Under the pieces are notes generated by a model that saw only the letters and a program-made list of their open reading frames with translations, did not search any database and was not told the origin of the DNA. A stretch of DNA of 64,000 nt. Source: Paenibacillus_AR mesotrionivorans. GTDB taxonomy: Bacteria > Bacillota > Bacilli > Paenibacillales > NBRC-103111. A program made the position numbers and the translations under genes. The DNA lies in the NCBI RefSeq assembly GCF_046098205.1, contig NZ_JBJURJ010000004.1, positions 372,001 through 436,000 on the forward strand, read 5' to 3'. Shown piece after piece: positions 42,052 to 50,682 of this stretch; within the stretch, counting starts at the first letter, position 1, and every line of letters begins with the position of its first letter.

Positions 42052-43413
42052 TTAGCGGTTCATCTCGCGGAATACTTCCTCTGCTGCGGCGATGGTGGCG
42101 TCCACATCGGCTTCCGTGTGGGCAATGGTGAGAAACCAGGCCTCATATTTGGAGGGGGCGAGGCAGATGCCCCGGTCCAGCATCAGCCGGAAAAACTGGG
42201 CGAAGCGTTCGCCGTCCGCGTCCTGGGCCTCTTCATAATCGCGCACGGGATGGGCGCAGAAGTGGGTGGAGAAGGCGCCGCGGATGCGGTTTACCGTCAG
42301 CGGCTCGCCATAAGCTGCGGCGGCAGCGGCGATGCCGTCAGCGAGGCGGGCGGCCAGGGCATCGAGTCTCTCGTAGGTGCCCGGTTCCCGGAGCACCGAG
42401 AGGCACGCGATGCCTGCGGAGATGGAGGCAGGGTTGCCTGCCATGGTCCCGGCCTGGTAGGCCGGACCCAGCGGGGCAACCTGCTGCATAATCTCCGCCC
42501 GCCCGCCGTACGCGCCGATGGGCAGCCCGCCGCCGATGACCTTGCCCAGGGCGGTGAGGTCGGGCTCGATGGCGGCGAAGGCCGCCTTCCGGGCGGCTTC
42601 GTCGCCGCTTGCCCGCACCGCCTCCGGCAGAAGACCCTCGAAGGTCTGGGAGGAGCCATAGTGGAAGCGGAAGGCGGTGATGACCTCGTCATAAATGACG
42701 ACGGCCCCAGCTTTTCGTGTCAGGCTGCACAGCCCCTCCAGGAACCCCGGCTCCGGCATAACCATGCCGAAGTTGCCCACGATCGGCTCCACCATAACCG
42801 CGGCGGTTTCGGCTCCCCAGCGGTCCAGAGCGTCGGAGAGTGCCGTCAGGTCATTAAACGGCACCGTTATCACTTCCTGGGCGATGGTGGGAGGGACCCC
42901 GGCGCTGTCCGGTGTTCCCAGGGTGGACGGGCCGGAGCCCGCCGCCACCAGCACCAGATCGGAGTGGCCGTGGTAACAGCCGGCGAATTTGATGATTTTG
43001 CTGCGGCCGGTATAGGCACGGGCCACCCGGATGGTGGTCATAACGGCCTCGGTGCCGGAATTGACAAACCGCACCTTGTCCAGGGAGGGGATGGCCTCCT
43101 TGAGCATTTTGGCGAAGATAATCTCCAGCTCCGTGGGGGCGCCGTACAACGTGCCGTTGGCGGCCGCCTTGCAGATCGCCTCCGTAACCACAGGATGGGC
43201 ATGCCCGGTAATAATTGGCCCGTAAGCGGCCAGATAATCGATGTAGCGGTTGCCGTCCTCATCCCAGAAGTAGGCGCCTTCACCGCGTTTCATAAATACG
43301 GGGGCGCCGCCGCCCACCGCCTTGAAGGAACGGGAGGGGCTGTTCACCCCACCCACGATATGCTGAAGTGCCTCTTGGTAGAGGGCTTCCGAACGGTTGC
43401 GTGATGTTCCCAT
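42052..43413 (-). CDS. hemL: Glutamate-1-semialdehyde 2,1-aminomutase (HemL/GsaB type)
   Basis: A 453-aa PLP enzyme making 5-aminolevulinate for haem. The PLP lysine is Lys291 in T-A-L-G-K-V-I-G-G-G-L-P-I-G-A; other motifs include N-S-G-T-E-A-V-M-T and Y-D-E-V-I-T-A-F-R. Between that Asp-Glu motif and the lysine lies an insertion of about 22 residues (E-A-V-R-A-S-G-D-E-A-A-R-K-A-A-F) compared with B. subtilis HemL as I remember it. It is not beside other hem genes, so it may be a GsaB-type paralogue. ATG at 43413 follows AAAGGAG. Confidence 0.9.
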   Translation of the reverse strand: MGTSRNRSEALYQEALQHIVGGVNSPSRSFKAVGGGAPVFMKRGEGAYFWDEDGNRYIDYLAAYGPIITGHAHPVVTEAICKAAANGTLYGAPTELEIIFAKMLKEAIPSLDKVRFVNSGTEAVMTTIRVARAYTGRSKIIKFAGCYHGHSDLVLVAAGSGPSTLGTPDSAGVPPTIAQEVITVPFNDLTALSDALDRWGAETAAVMVEPIVGNFGMVMPEPGFLEGLCSLTRKAGAVVIYDEVITAFRFHYGSSQTFEGLLPEAVRASGDEAARKAAFAAIEPDLTALGKVIGGGLPIGAYGGRAEIMQQVAPLGPAYQAGTMAGNPASISAGIACLSVLREPGTYERLDALAARLADGIAAAAAAYGEPLTVNRIRGAFSTHFCAHPVRDYEEAQDADGERFAQFFRLMLDRGICLAPSKYEAWFLTIAHTEADVDATIAAAEEVFREMNR

Positions 43414-43534
43414 AACGATTGCAAGCTCCTTTGCGACAGATGTTAAACACATCCGTCTATTTTACCACTTTTCCCACAGGGGGGACAGGTCTGTTCCGGG
43501 GCTTCCTCCGGGCTTAGAGACTGCGCCGAAATAA

Positions 43535-43599
43535 AGTACCGCTAATTTGCTGACAAAACTCCCAAAACCGTGGAGATTTTGTCAGCAAAAGCGGGTACT
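43535..43599. repeat. Large palindromic element between hemL and the next gene
   Basis: Arms of about 28 bp (AGTACCGCTAATTTGCTGAC... facing ...GTCAGCAAAAGCGGGTACT) surround a 9-nt loop. It could form a long hairpin. It has no T-run and resembles an interspersed palindrome more than a terminator. Confidence 0.8.
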
Positions 43600-43616
43600 A
43601 ATTTCCTCGCAGCTCC

Positions 43617-44186
43617 TTACTTCCCGGCCTTGAGCCGGATACCGGAAACCACCTTCCGCATGGTCTCTTCATTCACAGCCGCTTCATTAAAATAAACGCC
43701 GTATGCCAATTTGGCAGTGGAATCGGTCCAGTACCAGCGGCTATCGTCATAACGCCAGTCTGGGTCCAGCTGTGCAGCAGGTTTGGTTAGCACCAGTCCG
43801 ATTTTGTACAGACGGAGGTCCCGGGATTGTCCGGGAGCGGGTGAGGGAATATCCGTCACTTCCGTAAACGACCTTTGCTCCGTATGATTGGGCCGGTGGT
43901 GCACCCAGCCTTGGGCATCGAACCAGTCCAGCGTCTCCGTCTCTCCCACCTTTTCCCCGTTCACGGTAAAAATCAGCTCCTTGCCGTTTGCCTCGGCGCT
44001 CCATGCGGCAGGAACCGCCAGGGTCAGAAGGGAGGTTTCCGCTTGTTTGAACCCCTCCGGCAGTGGAGCGGCAGATGCCTGGGCGTACGCTGTATCCGGC
44101 TTATCCCCCGCTCCGGTGAAATGCCACACCGTCAAACCCGCCAGCAGAACAACAGCCGCCGCCGTCCCCCACAACTTTTTACGCAT
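43617..44186 (-). CDS. Hypothetical exported or membrane-anchored protein
   Basis: A 189-aa protein with an N-terminal hydrophobic segment (R-K-K-L-W-G-T-A-A-A-V-V-L-L-A-G-L) that serves as signal or anchor, then a Trp-rich soluble domain (A-W-S-A-E, Q-G-W-V-H-H, D-W-R-Y-D-D-S-R-W-Y-W). ATG at 44186 has AAAGGGG upstream. I do not recognise the family. It is monocistronic. Confidence 0.6.
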   Translation of the reverse strand: MRKKLWGTAAAVVLLAGLTVWHFTGAGDKPDTAYAQASAAPLPEGFKQAETSLLTLAVPAAWSAEANGKELIFTVNGEKVGETETLDWFDAQGWVHHRPNHTEQRSFTEVTDIPSPAPGQSRDLRLYKIGLVLTKPAAQLDPDWRYDDSRWYWTDSTAKLAYGVYFNEAAVNEETMRKVVSGIRLKAGK

Positions 44187-44366
44187 ACCAAAGCACCCCT
44201 TTAATAAATAGTGCCCACCCGGCCTGCTCAGGCGCGGATGGGCTGCTGTTGGTTTGACGAAGGGGGGAGCGCAAAAGTTCATGCAGTGTGAAACGGGCTG
44301 GCGGCTTCCATAGCTGATCCTGTCTGCAGGTTGAACCGTGTTAGCTCAGGATAGCGGAAGAGTAGT

Positions 44367-44822
44367 TCAACCGCCTGTTTGTGCCATCTGCTGCTTCAAC
44401 GGAACCTCAAAATCGGTGGAGGCCAGCTGGTCGTAATACCGGCCCTTCTGTGCCGTAAACCGGTAGACGCAGTAATCGGGGTCGGTCCGGCCCAGCGGGT
44501 AATAGATCTCATCCCCCTCATGCCAGATCAGATCCTTGAACTCCTGGTCATGAAGCACTTCCATGGTTCCCAAGAGCATCAATCCGTTAAATTTCCCCTC
44601 ATCGGCAAAGTAAAGGCCGGCTTGCGGCCTCTTATTAAATTGCGCGGTACGGCGGGAGGAGGTATTGGTGGAGAAATAAAATACCGACATTCCCTCCCGG
44701 AACCGGGCGTTAAACATCATCTTCATGTTGGGGAAGCCGTCCTCCCCGATGGACCCGACCACCACATTGGGGCTGCGTTCCACCAGGCTAAGTGCTTTTT
44801 TTTCAACATCTGTTTCCATCAT
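44367..44822 (-). CDS. Pyridoxamine 5'-phosphate oxidase-fold (flavin-binding) protein
   Basis: A 151-aa split-barrel protein: V-V-V-G-S-I-G-E-D-G-F-P-N-M-K-M near 20, F-Y-F-S-T-N-T-S-S-R-R near 48, then L-L-G-T-M-E-V-L. These fit the general-stress-type PNPOx-like family binding FMN or F420-type cofactors; the exact reaction is unknown. It overlaps the MarR gene by 4 bp, so the pair is one regulated operon. Confidence 0.8.
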   Translation of the reverse strand: MMETDVEKKALSLVERSPNVVVGSIGEDGFPNMKMMFNARFREGMSVFYFSTNTSSRRTAQFNKRPQAGLYFADEGKFNGLMLLGTMEVLHDQEFKDLIWHEGDEIYYPLGRTDPDYCVYRFTAQKGRYYDQLASTDFEVPLKQQMAQTGG

Positions 44823-45268
44823 TTGTTCTCCTCCTCATAACGGTTTAAATTGGCGAGAATATGCCGCAGGGTGGCTTCGAACCGGTTTACCTCATCCTCT
44901 GTGAGCCCCTCATAAAACAGGAACAGCATATCCTCGGAAACCTCCTGGTACTTGTCCATCATGCTTTTGCTGCCGGCAGATAGAGCCACTAAGGTGCTTC
45001 TTTTGTCCGCGGTGTCCGCAATCCGCTCGATATGTCCGGCCTGCTCCATCCGCTCCAGCATGCTGGATAAGGTGGTTTTGCCCAGGGCGGTTGTTTGGGC
45101 CAGCCGCCGGATCGGGACACGGTCCTCCTTCCACAGGGCGAACATAATCCGTCCCTGGGCGTTATTGAGATCCTCAATACCGGCTTTTTTGAGAAGCCGG
45201 TCGAATATCCGGCCGGACAGCTGCTTGATCATCGAAATCAAAAATCCGCCTTCCCGGAGTGTGGCCAT
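44819..45268 (-). CDS. MarR-family transcriptional regulator
   Basis: A 149-aa winged-helix repressor: V-P-I-R-R-L-A-Q-T-T-A-L-G-K-T-T-L-S-S-M-L-E-R-M-E followed by the wing D-K-R-S-T-L-V-A-L-S. GGAGG precedes the ATG. It is translationally coupled to the flavin-fold gene and has a 37-bp palindrome directly upstream, pointing to autoregulation. Confidence 0.88.
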   Translation of the reverse strand: MATLREGGFLISMIKQLSGRIFDRLLKKAGIEDLNNAQGRIMFALWKEDRVPIRRLAQTTALGKTTLSSMLERMEQAGHIERIADTADKRSTLVALSAGSKSMMDKYQEVSEDMLFLFYEGLTEDEVNRFEATLRHILANLNRYEEENK

Positions 45269-45293
45269 ACGGGTGTGGACCTCCTTTCAGGTT

Positions 45294-45330
45294 AGTTCTA
45301 TATGGTACTATATTAGTACTATATCGAACT
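45294..45330. promoter_or_regulatory. 37-bp palindromic operator of the marR operon
   Basis: AGTTCTATATGGTACT faces AGTACTATATCGAACT around TATATT. The palindrome lies 26 bp before the marR start. MarR proteins bind such AT-rich inverted repeats. Confidence 0.75.
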
Positions 45331-45450
45331 AGAAGTCAACCTTTTTTTGGAATCCGGATTCCTTTTCCAGTGCGGGTTTACTTCACCGCCTGCCGATAAG
45401 ATGATAGAATCAGACTTTAGAGAGAAACCAATGAAAGAAGGAGTGGGCGT

Positions 45451-46227
45451 ATGGGCTACAAAATCGTATTTTTTGATATTGACGGCACGCTGTTGGACGA
45501 GGACAAAAAGATACCAGAGGATACCCGTCTGGCTGTGGCACAGTTGAAGGCCAACGGTATTGAGCCGGTGATTGCCACCGGCAGGGCGCCTTATTTTTTT
45601 GAGCCGCTGGCCCGGGAGCTGGGCATCGATTCTTATGTCAGCTTAAACGGGGGATATGTGGTGTACCGGGGCAAGGAATTGTACCACAGGCATATTCCGG
45701 TGCCGGTGCTGGAGCGTCTGGTGGGGCTTGCCCACCAAAGCGGCCATCCGCTGGTATATCAGGGCAAAAGCAGCTACCACACCAACAGTGTGGAGCATGC
45801 CGCAGTGTTGGCGGCTATTGATTCGCTGAAGGTATTTTATCCCGGCGGGCAAAGTGAATTCTGGCGGGACGAGAGTATTTACCAGGTGTTCCTCCACTGC
45901 CGGCACGGGGAGGAGCAGCCTTATCTGGCGGAGCTGCCGGAGCTGCGTTTCATCCGCTGGCATGAGGATGCTATGGATGTGCTGCCCCTTACCGGCTCCA
46001 AGGCCGAGGGCATCCAGGTGATGCTGGACACACTGGGCATCCCGCGGGAGGAGTCCATTGCCTTCGGCGACGGCCTGAACGACAAGGAAATGCTGGAGCT
46101 GGTGGGTCTGGGCATCGCCATGGGCAATTCCCACCAGGAGCTGCTCCCCTATGCGGACTACGTCACCGCCCGGGCGGACGAAGGCGGCATTGCGGCTGGC
46201 CTCCGCTACGCAGGCTGTCTGGCGTAG
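45451..46227 (+). CDS. Cof-type HAD-IIB phosphatase
   Basis: A 258-aa haloacid-dehalogenase phosphatase. Motif I F-F-D-I-D-G-T-L-L (Asp9, Asp11), motif II I-A-T-G-R-A, a IIB cap, then K-A-E-G-I-Q and motif IV F-G-D-G-L-N-D-K-E-M. Family members hydrolyse sugar phosphates or nucleotides. GAAGGAG precedes the ATG. It stands alone. Confidence 0.9.
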   Translation: MGYKIVFFDIDGTLLDEDKKIPEDTRLAVAQLKANGIEPVIATGRAPYFFEPLARELGIDSYVSLNGGYVVYRGKELYHRHIPVPVLERLVGLAHQSGHPLVYQGKSSYHTNSVEHAAVLAAIDSLKVFYPGGQSEFWRDESIYQVFLHCRHGEEQPYLAELPELRFIRWHEDAMDVLPLTGSKAEGIQVMLDTLGIPREESIAFGDGLNDKEMLELVGLGIAMGNSHQELLPYADYVTARADEGGIAAGLRYAGCLA

Positions 46228-46229
46228 GA

Positions 46230-46460
46230 GGGAATTAGCAGTGTATGGGAGTTAGCTGCGTGCGGGCATTAGTGTTGTATGGGAATAAGCTAGCGTGCGA
46301 GCATTAGCGGTGTACAGGAATTAGCTAGTGGACGGAAGTTAGCAAGCGTGGGCATAAATGGTGTACGGAAATTAGCTAGTGTGTGGGCATTAGTGGTGAC
46401 GGGAATAAGCTAGTGTACAGGAGTTAGTTGGTAAGTAGGAATTTAGCTGGTGCGTTGGAA
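46230..46460. repeat. Degenerate GGGAATTAGCTAGTGTAC tandem array
   Basis: Units of about 18-20 bp (GGGCATTAGTGGTGTA-, GGAATTAGCTAGTGTAC-like) repeat about eleven times with drift. Confidence 0.7.
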
Positions 46461-46469
46461 TCGAGTGGC

Positions 46470-46670
46470 CTGCGAGATTCTAACGGAAGCTAAGGCCCTT
46501 ATTTGGCTAAAAAGCGGGGTTTTTATTTTCTAACGGAAGTGAGCGCCGCTATTGACCCCGAATCAGCCTCTGCGGAGTTAAATTACGCCGAATAGCGTCT
46601 CTCACCGCCGTTAGAAATCCGCAGCGGTCATTTTGAGGCAAATAGCGGCGCTGGCCGCCGTTAGAATTTT
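46470..46670. repeat. Cluster of TAACGGAA / GCCGTTAGAA palindromic units
   Basis: CTAACGGAAG is seen twice on the plus strand and GCCGTTAGAA twice in inverse, with CGCTATT between, in the spacer between the Cof and LCP genes. No gene is seen in 46228-46936. Confidence 0.6.
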
Positions 46671-46853
46671 TCGCAGCCTGGCCGAAGCAGCAAATGTAGT
46701 CAGCGGTAACTCACCATAACCCCAATGGAAAGCCAATTCAGATTGCAGCTGTGCACGGGGCCGATCGATGCCAAACGCAACGCCCGCGTGGGTCTCCCCG
46801 CAGGCTAAGCCGCGCCTTACCAGGCCGCACCTCCGCACCAGCGCCACCACACC

Positions 46854-46895
46854 AAAAAGAGCATCCTCCCCTCCCGGGGAGAATGCTCTTTTTTA
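46854..46895. terminator. Strong bidirectional terminator before the LCP gene end
   Basis: AAAAGAGCAT-CTCCCC pairs with GGGGAG-ATGCTCTTTT with T-runs on both strands. Confidence 0.9.
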
Positions 46896-46936
46896 GCTGT
46901 CCGCGCTGCGGACGCAGCAGGCTGCCCGCCGCGCCG

Positions 46937-48373
46937 TCAGGGCGCGGCCGTAGCCGCGGCTCCGCCTGCTGCGGCATCATCGCCGCTTGCGCCGGCGGCT
47001 GCACCCCCAGCGCCGGCTTCTGCACCGGCGCCCGCACCGTCTCCGGCAGCAGGCTCATCGCCGCCTGCTGCCGGCTGGCCCAGATCAATAATGCCGGCTT
47101 CCTCCCCCGGCAGCTTCACGGCTGTGCTGGCCGCAGGCTGCGGCGTCCCTGCCGGATTAGGCGTAGCGGACGCCGCTTCCGGCGCCTTGGGGCTGGCTGA
47201 CACCGCCGGCTTCACCGATGCCGCAGGCGTCGTCGGTGTTGGCTTCACGGTGGGCTTCACTGTCACCTTGGGCTTCACAGTGGCCTTCGGCGAAGACGTG
47301 GGTTTGGAGGTGGCGGTTCCCCCGCTGGAGGAGGTTGTTGTATCCGTACCCTGGCTCAGCTTCCCGCCGGAGATGGGTTTGTCGGACGGCGTGATGGATA
47401 CATCGCCGAACAGCTGCTTCACAAAAACCTTAAGTGCGGCTTCATCCACGCCCAATACCTCGGCTCCGCCGACCCGTTTTTCCTGCAGCAGGTCCATAGG
47501 GGGAATCTGCTGGCTGACCATACCGTCGGTCTTCACCTCGAAGCCCAGAGAAGCCAGCTTGATCATTTGGTTCACGTTAAGATTGGTTTCGATATACGGA
47601 TCGATGCTGCTGAGAATAGAAGGCAGCTTAAGGAGCGAGGTAGTGGACTGCAGCTTCTCCGCCAGAGCCTGCATGAATTTCCGCTGCCGTTCAGTGCGGG
47701 TAAAGTCACTGGTGGCGTCATGCCGGAAGCGCACATATTGGAGGGCCGTATTGCCGTCCAGATGCTGGTAGCCCTTTTTAAGATTAATATCGTATTGGTT
47801 GTCATCCGCAGAATCGGTGTAGTACATATCCTTTTCCACTTCCAGGTCGATGCCGCCCAGGGCGTCCACAAGGGCAATAAACCCCTTAAAGTCGGTGTAC
47901 ACAAAATACTGAATGGGGATGCCCATCAGGTTACTCACGGTTTTCATGGCCAATTCCGGTCCGCCTCTTGCGATGGCGGCGTTGATGCGGTCAGAGCCTT
48001 GGCCGGGAATATCCACGTACGTATCGCGCAGAATGGAGAACAGATAGGATTTTTTGGTGACCGGATCAAGGGAAGCTATCATCAGCGAGTCGGAGCGGGG
48101 GATTTCATTCTTCCCCATACCCCGGGAGTCGCCGCCCAGAAGCAGGATGTTTACCCGTTCCTTGCCCTCCCACTTGGGTGGCTCCAGCTCGGCGGTTTTG
48201 GTCAGGGAAGGAATATTGCTGAAAATGGAATCCTCTGGCGACTTATTGATGTTGTCTGCGAAGGAATATAAGGAATACACATAATAGCCGGTGAAGCCAA
48301 ATATGATTAGCACCAGTCCCGCCACGGACCAGAGAATTTTTTTACGCACACTCATGTGTTTGGCTTTGCGCAT
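46937..48373 (-). CDS. LytR-CpsA-Psr (LCP) family cell-wall ligase
   Basis: A 478-aa membrane-anchored protein. A basic start and one TM helix (about 12-35) precede the LCP domain: N-I-L-L-L-G-G-D-S-R (about 75), R-S-D-S-L-M-I-A, S-I-L-R-D-T-Y-V-D-I-P, and R-x-R-H-D-A-T-S-D-F-T-R (about 215). LCP enzymes attach teichoic acids or other glycopolymers to peptidoglycan. The last 150 residues are a Lys/Pro/Thr then Ala/Gly-rich low-complexity tail that could span the wall. ATG at 48373 follows AAAGGGG. Confidence 0.92.
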   Translation of the reverse strand: MRKAKHMSVRKKILWSVAGLVLIIFGFTGYYVYSLYSFADNINKSPEDSIFSNIPSLTKTAELEPPKWEGKERVNILLLGGDSRGMGKNEIPRSDSLMIASLDPVTKKSYLFSILRDTYVDIPGQGSDRINAAIARGGPELAMKTVSNLMGIPIQYFVYTDFKGFIALVDALGGIDLEVEKDMYYTDSADDNQYDINLKKGYQHLDGNTALQYVRFRHDATSDFTRTERQRKFMQALAEKLQSTTSLLKLPSILSSIDPYIETNLNVNQMIKLASLGFEVKTDGMVSQQIPPMDLLQEKRVGGAEVLGVDEAALKVFVKQLFGDVSITPSDKPISGGKLSQGTDTTTSSSGGTATSKPTSSPKATVKPKVTVKPTVKPTPTTPAASVKPAVSASPKAPEAASATPNPAGTPQPAASTAVKLPGEEAGIIDLGQPAAGGDEPAAGDGAGAGAEAGAGGAAAGASGDDAAAGGAAATAAP

Positions 48374-48764
48374 AAATAAGCCCCTTTCATCGGGTGATTT
48401 GGAATGCACATTCTTTTTTCAAAGGGGATGGGCATTAATGGGGAAGAATAAAGGCTGATAAAGACTACATCATTAGACGGAAAATGCCAGAAAAAAGTTT
48501 CATTTAGGACAAACTTCCGCCCAATGCTCCTTTATTGTGCATGAAAAGCTAATACGATTATACCCGAATTGGCGAACAAAATCACAGCTTATAGACATCC
48601 CTCGCCGTTCCTGGGGAACCGGGCCGTTCCGGCTTGCCGTTCTCCGGCATCCATAGTAAATTAAGAGGGTTAAACCCATCCCCCAAAGTGGCGCGGAGTT
48701 CCAATAAGGAGCTTCGGAGGCTGGGAAGGGAACGTAAGCTTTAAGGAGAGGAGCTTTACTTCGC
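48374..48764. other. Spacer between divergent LCP and ABC genes
   Basis: About 390 bp without a gene. It must hold both divergent promoters, but I see no convincing -35/-10 pair, repeat or riboswitch. Confidence 0.5.
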
Positions 48765-49886
48765 ATGTGGGCCATCGACGTCAAGAATCTGCGCAAGGAC
48801 TTCCGCGTCCAACAGAATAGAGAAGGATTGGGCGGGGCTCTGCGCGACTTGTTTAAGCGTGAATACAAAAGCATTACCGCCGTCAACGAGATCAGCTTCC
48901 AGATCCCCCGTGGGGAAATCTGCGGCTACATCGGGGAGAACGGCGCAGGCAAGTCCACCACCATCAAGATGCTGACGGGGATTCTGGTCCCCACCGCCGG
49001 GGAGATCCACGTCAACGGGCTGGTGCCCTACAAGGACCGGGAAGCCTTCGTGCGTGGCATCGGCGTAGTATTCGGGCAGCGCAGCCAGCTGTGGTGGGAC
49101 ATTGGCGTCATCGAGTCCTTCCGGCTGCTTAAGCGGGTATACCGGGTGGACGAGCAGGACTTCAAAAAAAGGCTGGACGAACTGGTCGACCGGCTCCAGC
49201 TTGCCGATATCCTGAACCGTCCGGTGCGCAAGCTCAGCCTGGGGCAGCGGATGCGCTGCGAGCTGGCGGCATCCCTGCTGCATAATCCCTCCATCCTGTT
49301 TCTGGACGAACCGACGATTGGCCTGGATGTGATGGTCAAGGCGGAAATCCGGGATTTCCTGAAATCCATGAACCAGCGTTACGAAACCACCATTTTGCTG
49401 ACCACCCATGACCTGCAGGATATTGAAGCCCTGTGCTCCCGGGTGATTATGCTGGATGACGGGAATATCATCTATGACGGTGGGCTGGAGGAATTAAAAG
49501 CAAGATGGGGCCGCGGCAAGGAAATTGTGCTGCAGCTCACCCGGCCGGCGGAGCCTGACTTCCTGTCCCGCCTGACTGCGGACCTGAATGTGGAGTGGAG
49601 TATGGAAAATGATCTTGTAGCCCATATATGGGTGCCCTTCGGACAAACCAATGTGTCGGAGGTTCTCGCCCGGGTGGTCGGATCGGTAGAAATCGACGAC
49701 ATCCGCATTATTGAAACCCAGACGGATGATATTATCCGGGAGATCTATAAGGCGGGCCATGCCTCCGCAGACTGCTCCGAGCCGGATGCAAGAAACGATC
49801 CGTCCGGAGCAGCCCCGGCACAGCCGGAGGATAAGGCCGCAGGGGAAAAGGATCTGGCTGCCGTCAAGGGAAGTGACGGGTCATGA
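48765..49886 (+). CDS. ABC-2 type exporter, ATPase
   Basis: A 373-aa ATPase. Walker A G-E-N-G-A-G-K-S-T (57-65), a Q-loop with F-G-Q-R-S-Q-L-W-W, signature L-S-L-G-Q-R-M-R and Walker B I-L-F-L-D-E-P-T-I-G-L-D. The Q-R-S-Q-L-W-W-D segment is typical of ATPases paired with ABC2_membrane_6 permeases. A charged tail of about 45 residues extends past the usual end. It is the first of three coupled genes; it overlaps the next by 4 bp. Substrate unknown. Confidence 0.9.
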   Translation: MWAIDVKNLRKDFRVQQNREGLGGALRDLFKREYKSITAVNEISFQIPRGEICGYIGENGAGKSTTIKMLTGILVPTAGEIHVNGLVPYKDREAFVRGIGVVFGQRSQLWWDIGVIESFRLLKRVYRVDEQDFKKRLDELVDRLQLADILNRPVRKLSLGQRMRCELAASLLHNPSILFLDEPTIGLDVMVKAEIRDFLKSMNQRYETTILLTTHDLQDIEALCSRVIMLDDGNIIYDGGLEELKARWGRGKEIVLQLTRPAEPDFLSRLTADLNVEWSMENDLVAHIWVPFGQTNVSEVLARVVGSVEIDDIRIIETQTDDIIREIYKAGHASADCSEPDARNDPSGAAPAQPEDKAAGEKDLAAVKGSDGS

Positions 49887-50677
49887 TTGGCTTGTATGCG
49901 GAGTTCATCCGCATCCGGTTTTTGTCCATGCTGGCTTACCGGATGAACTATTACACGGGTATCATCATCTATTTGGTGAATATCGGTGCGCAATATTTTC
50001 TGTGGAGCGCCATCTATTCGGGAGCCGATGGACTGGGCGGCATGAATATGACCCAGATGACCACCTATGTGGCCGTGGCCTGGATGGCACGGGCTTTTTA
50101 TTTCAACAATCTGGACCGGGAAATTGCCAATGAAATCCGCGACGGCAGTGTGGCCATCCAATTTATCCGTCCCTATCCGTATTTGGCGGTGAAGATGATG
50201 CAGGGACTGGGCGAAGGCCTGTTCCGGCTTCTGTTATTTTCCACACCGGGGATGCTGCTGGTTTGGCTGTTGTTTCCCATCCGGTTCCCTCATGACCCGC
50301 AGGTGTGGGCGGCTTTTTTCCTGATGCTGCTGTTCAGCTTCGTGATTAATTCCCAGATCAATATCCTGACGGGACTATGTGCCTTTTTTATGGAAAACAG
50401 CGACGGGATGATGCGCTTCAAAAGGGTAATGGTGGACCTGTTCTCCGGTCTGATCATCCCGGTATCCTTCTTCCCGGGTTGGGCCGAAACCGTGCTGCGC
50501 CTGCTGCCTTTCCAGGCCATTACCTACTTGCCCTCTGCGGTATTCTCCGGCAAGGACGGAGGCATCGGCATTGCCAATGTGCTGGGTGTGCAGGTGCTGT
50601 GGCTGGTGCTGCTGTTTATTCCGATTTTACTCATGTGGCGGCTGGCAAGAACGCGGCTGTTTGTGCAGGGAGGGTGA
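49883..50677 (+). CDS. ABC-2 type exporter, permease 1
   Basis: A 264-aa permease of the ABC-2 family (ABC2_membrane_6) with six hydrophobic segments. The segment L-D-R-E-I-A-N-E-I-R-D-G-S-V-A-I-Q-F-I-R-P (about 79-99), coupling to the ATPase, is typical. The start overlaps the ATPase stop (ATGA). Confidence 0.87.
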   Translation: MIGLYAEFIRIRFLSMLAYRMNYYTGIIIYLVNIGAQYFLWSAIYSGADGLGGMNMTQMTTYVAVAWMARAFYFNNLDREIANEIRDGSVAIQFIRPYPYLAVKMMQGLGEGLFRLLLFSTPGMLLVWLLFPIRFPHDPQVWAAFFLMLLFSFVINSQINILTGLCAFFMENSDGMMRFKRVMVDLFSGLIIPVSFFPGWAETVLRLLPFQAITYLPSAVFSGKDGGIGIANVLGVQVLWLVLLFIPILLMWRLARTRLFVQGG

Positions 50678-50682
50678 GCGGT

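Noticed and set aside
42031..43404. A 457-aa frame opposite hemL
   Set aside because: Antisense shadow; its composition mirrors hemL codons.
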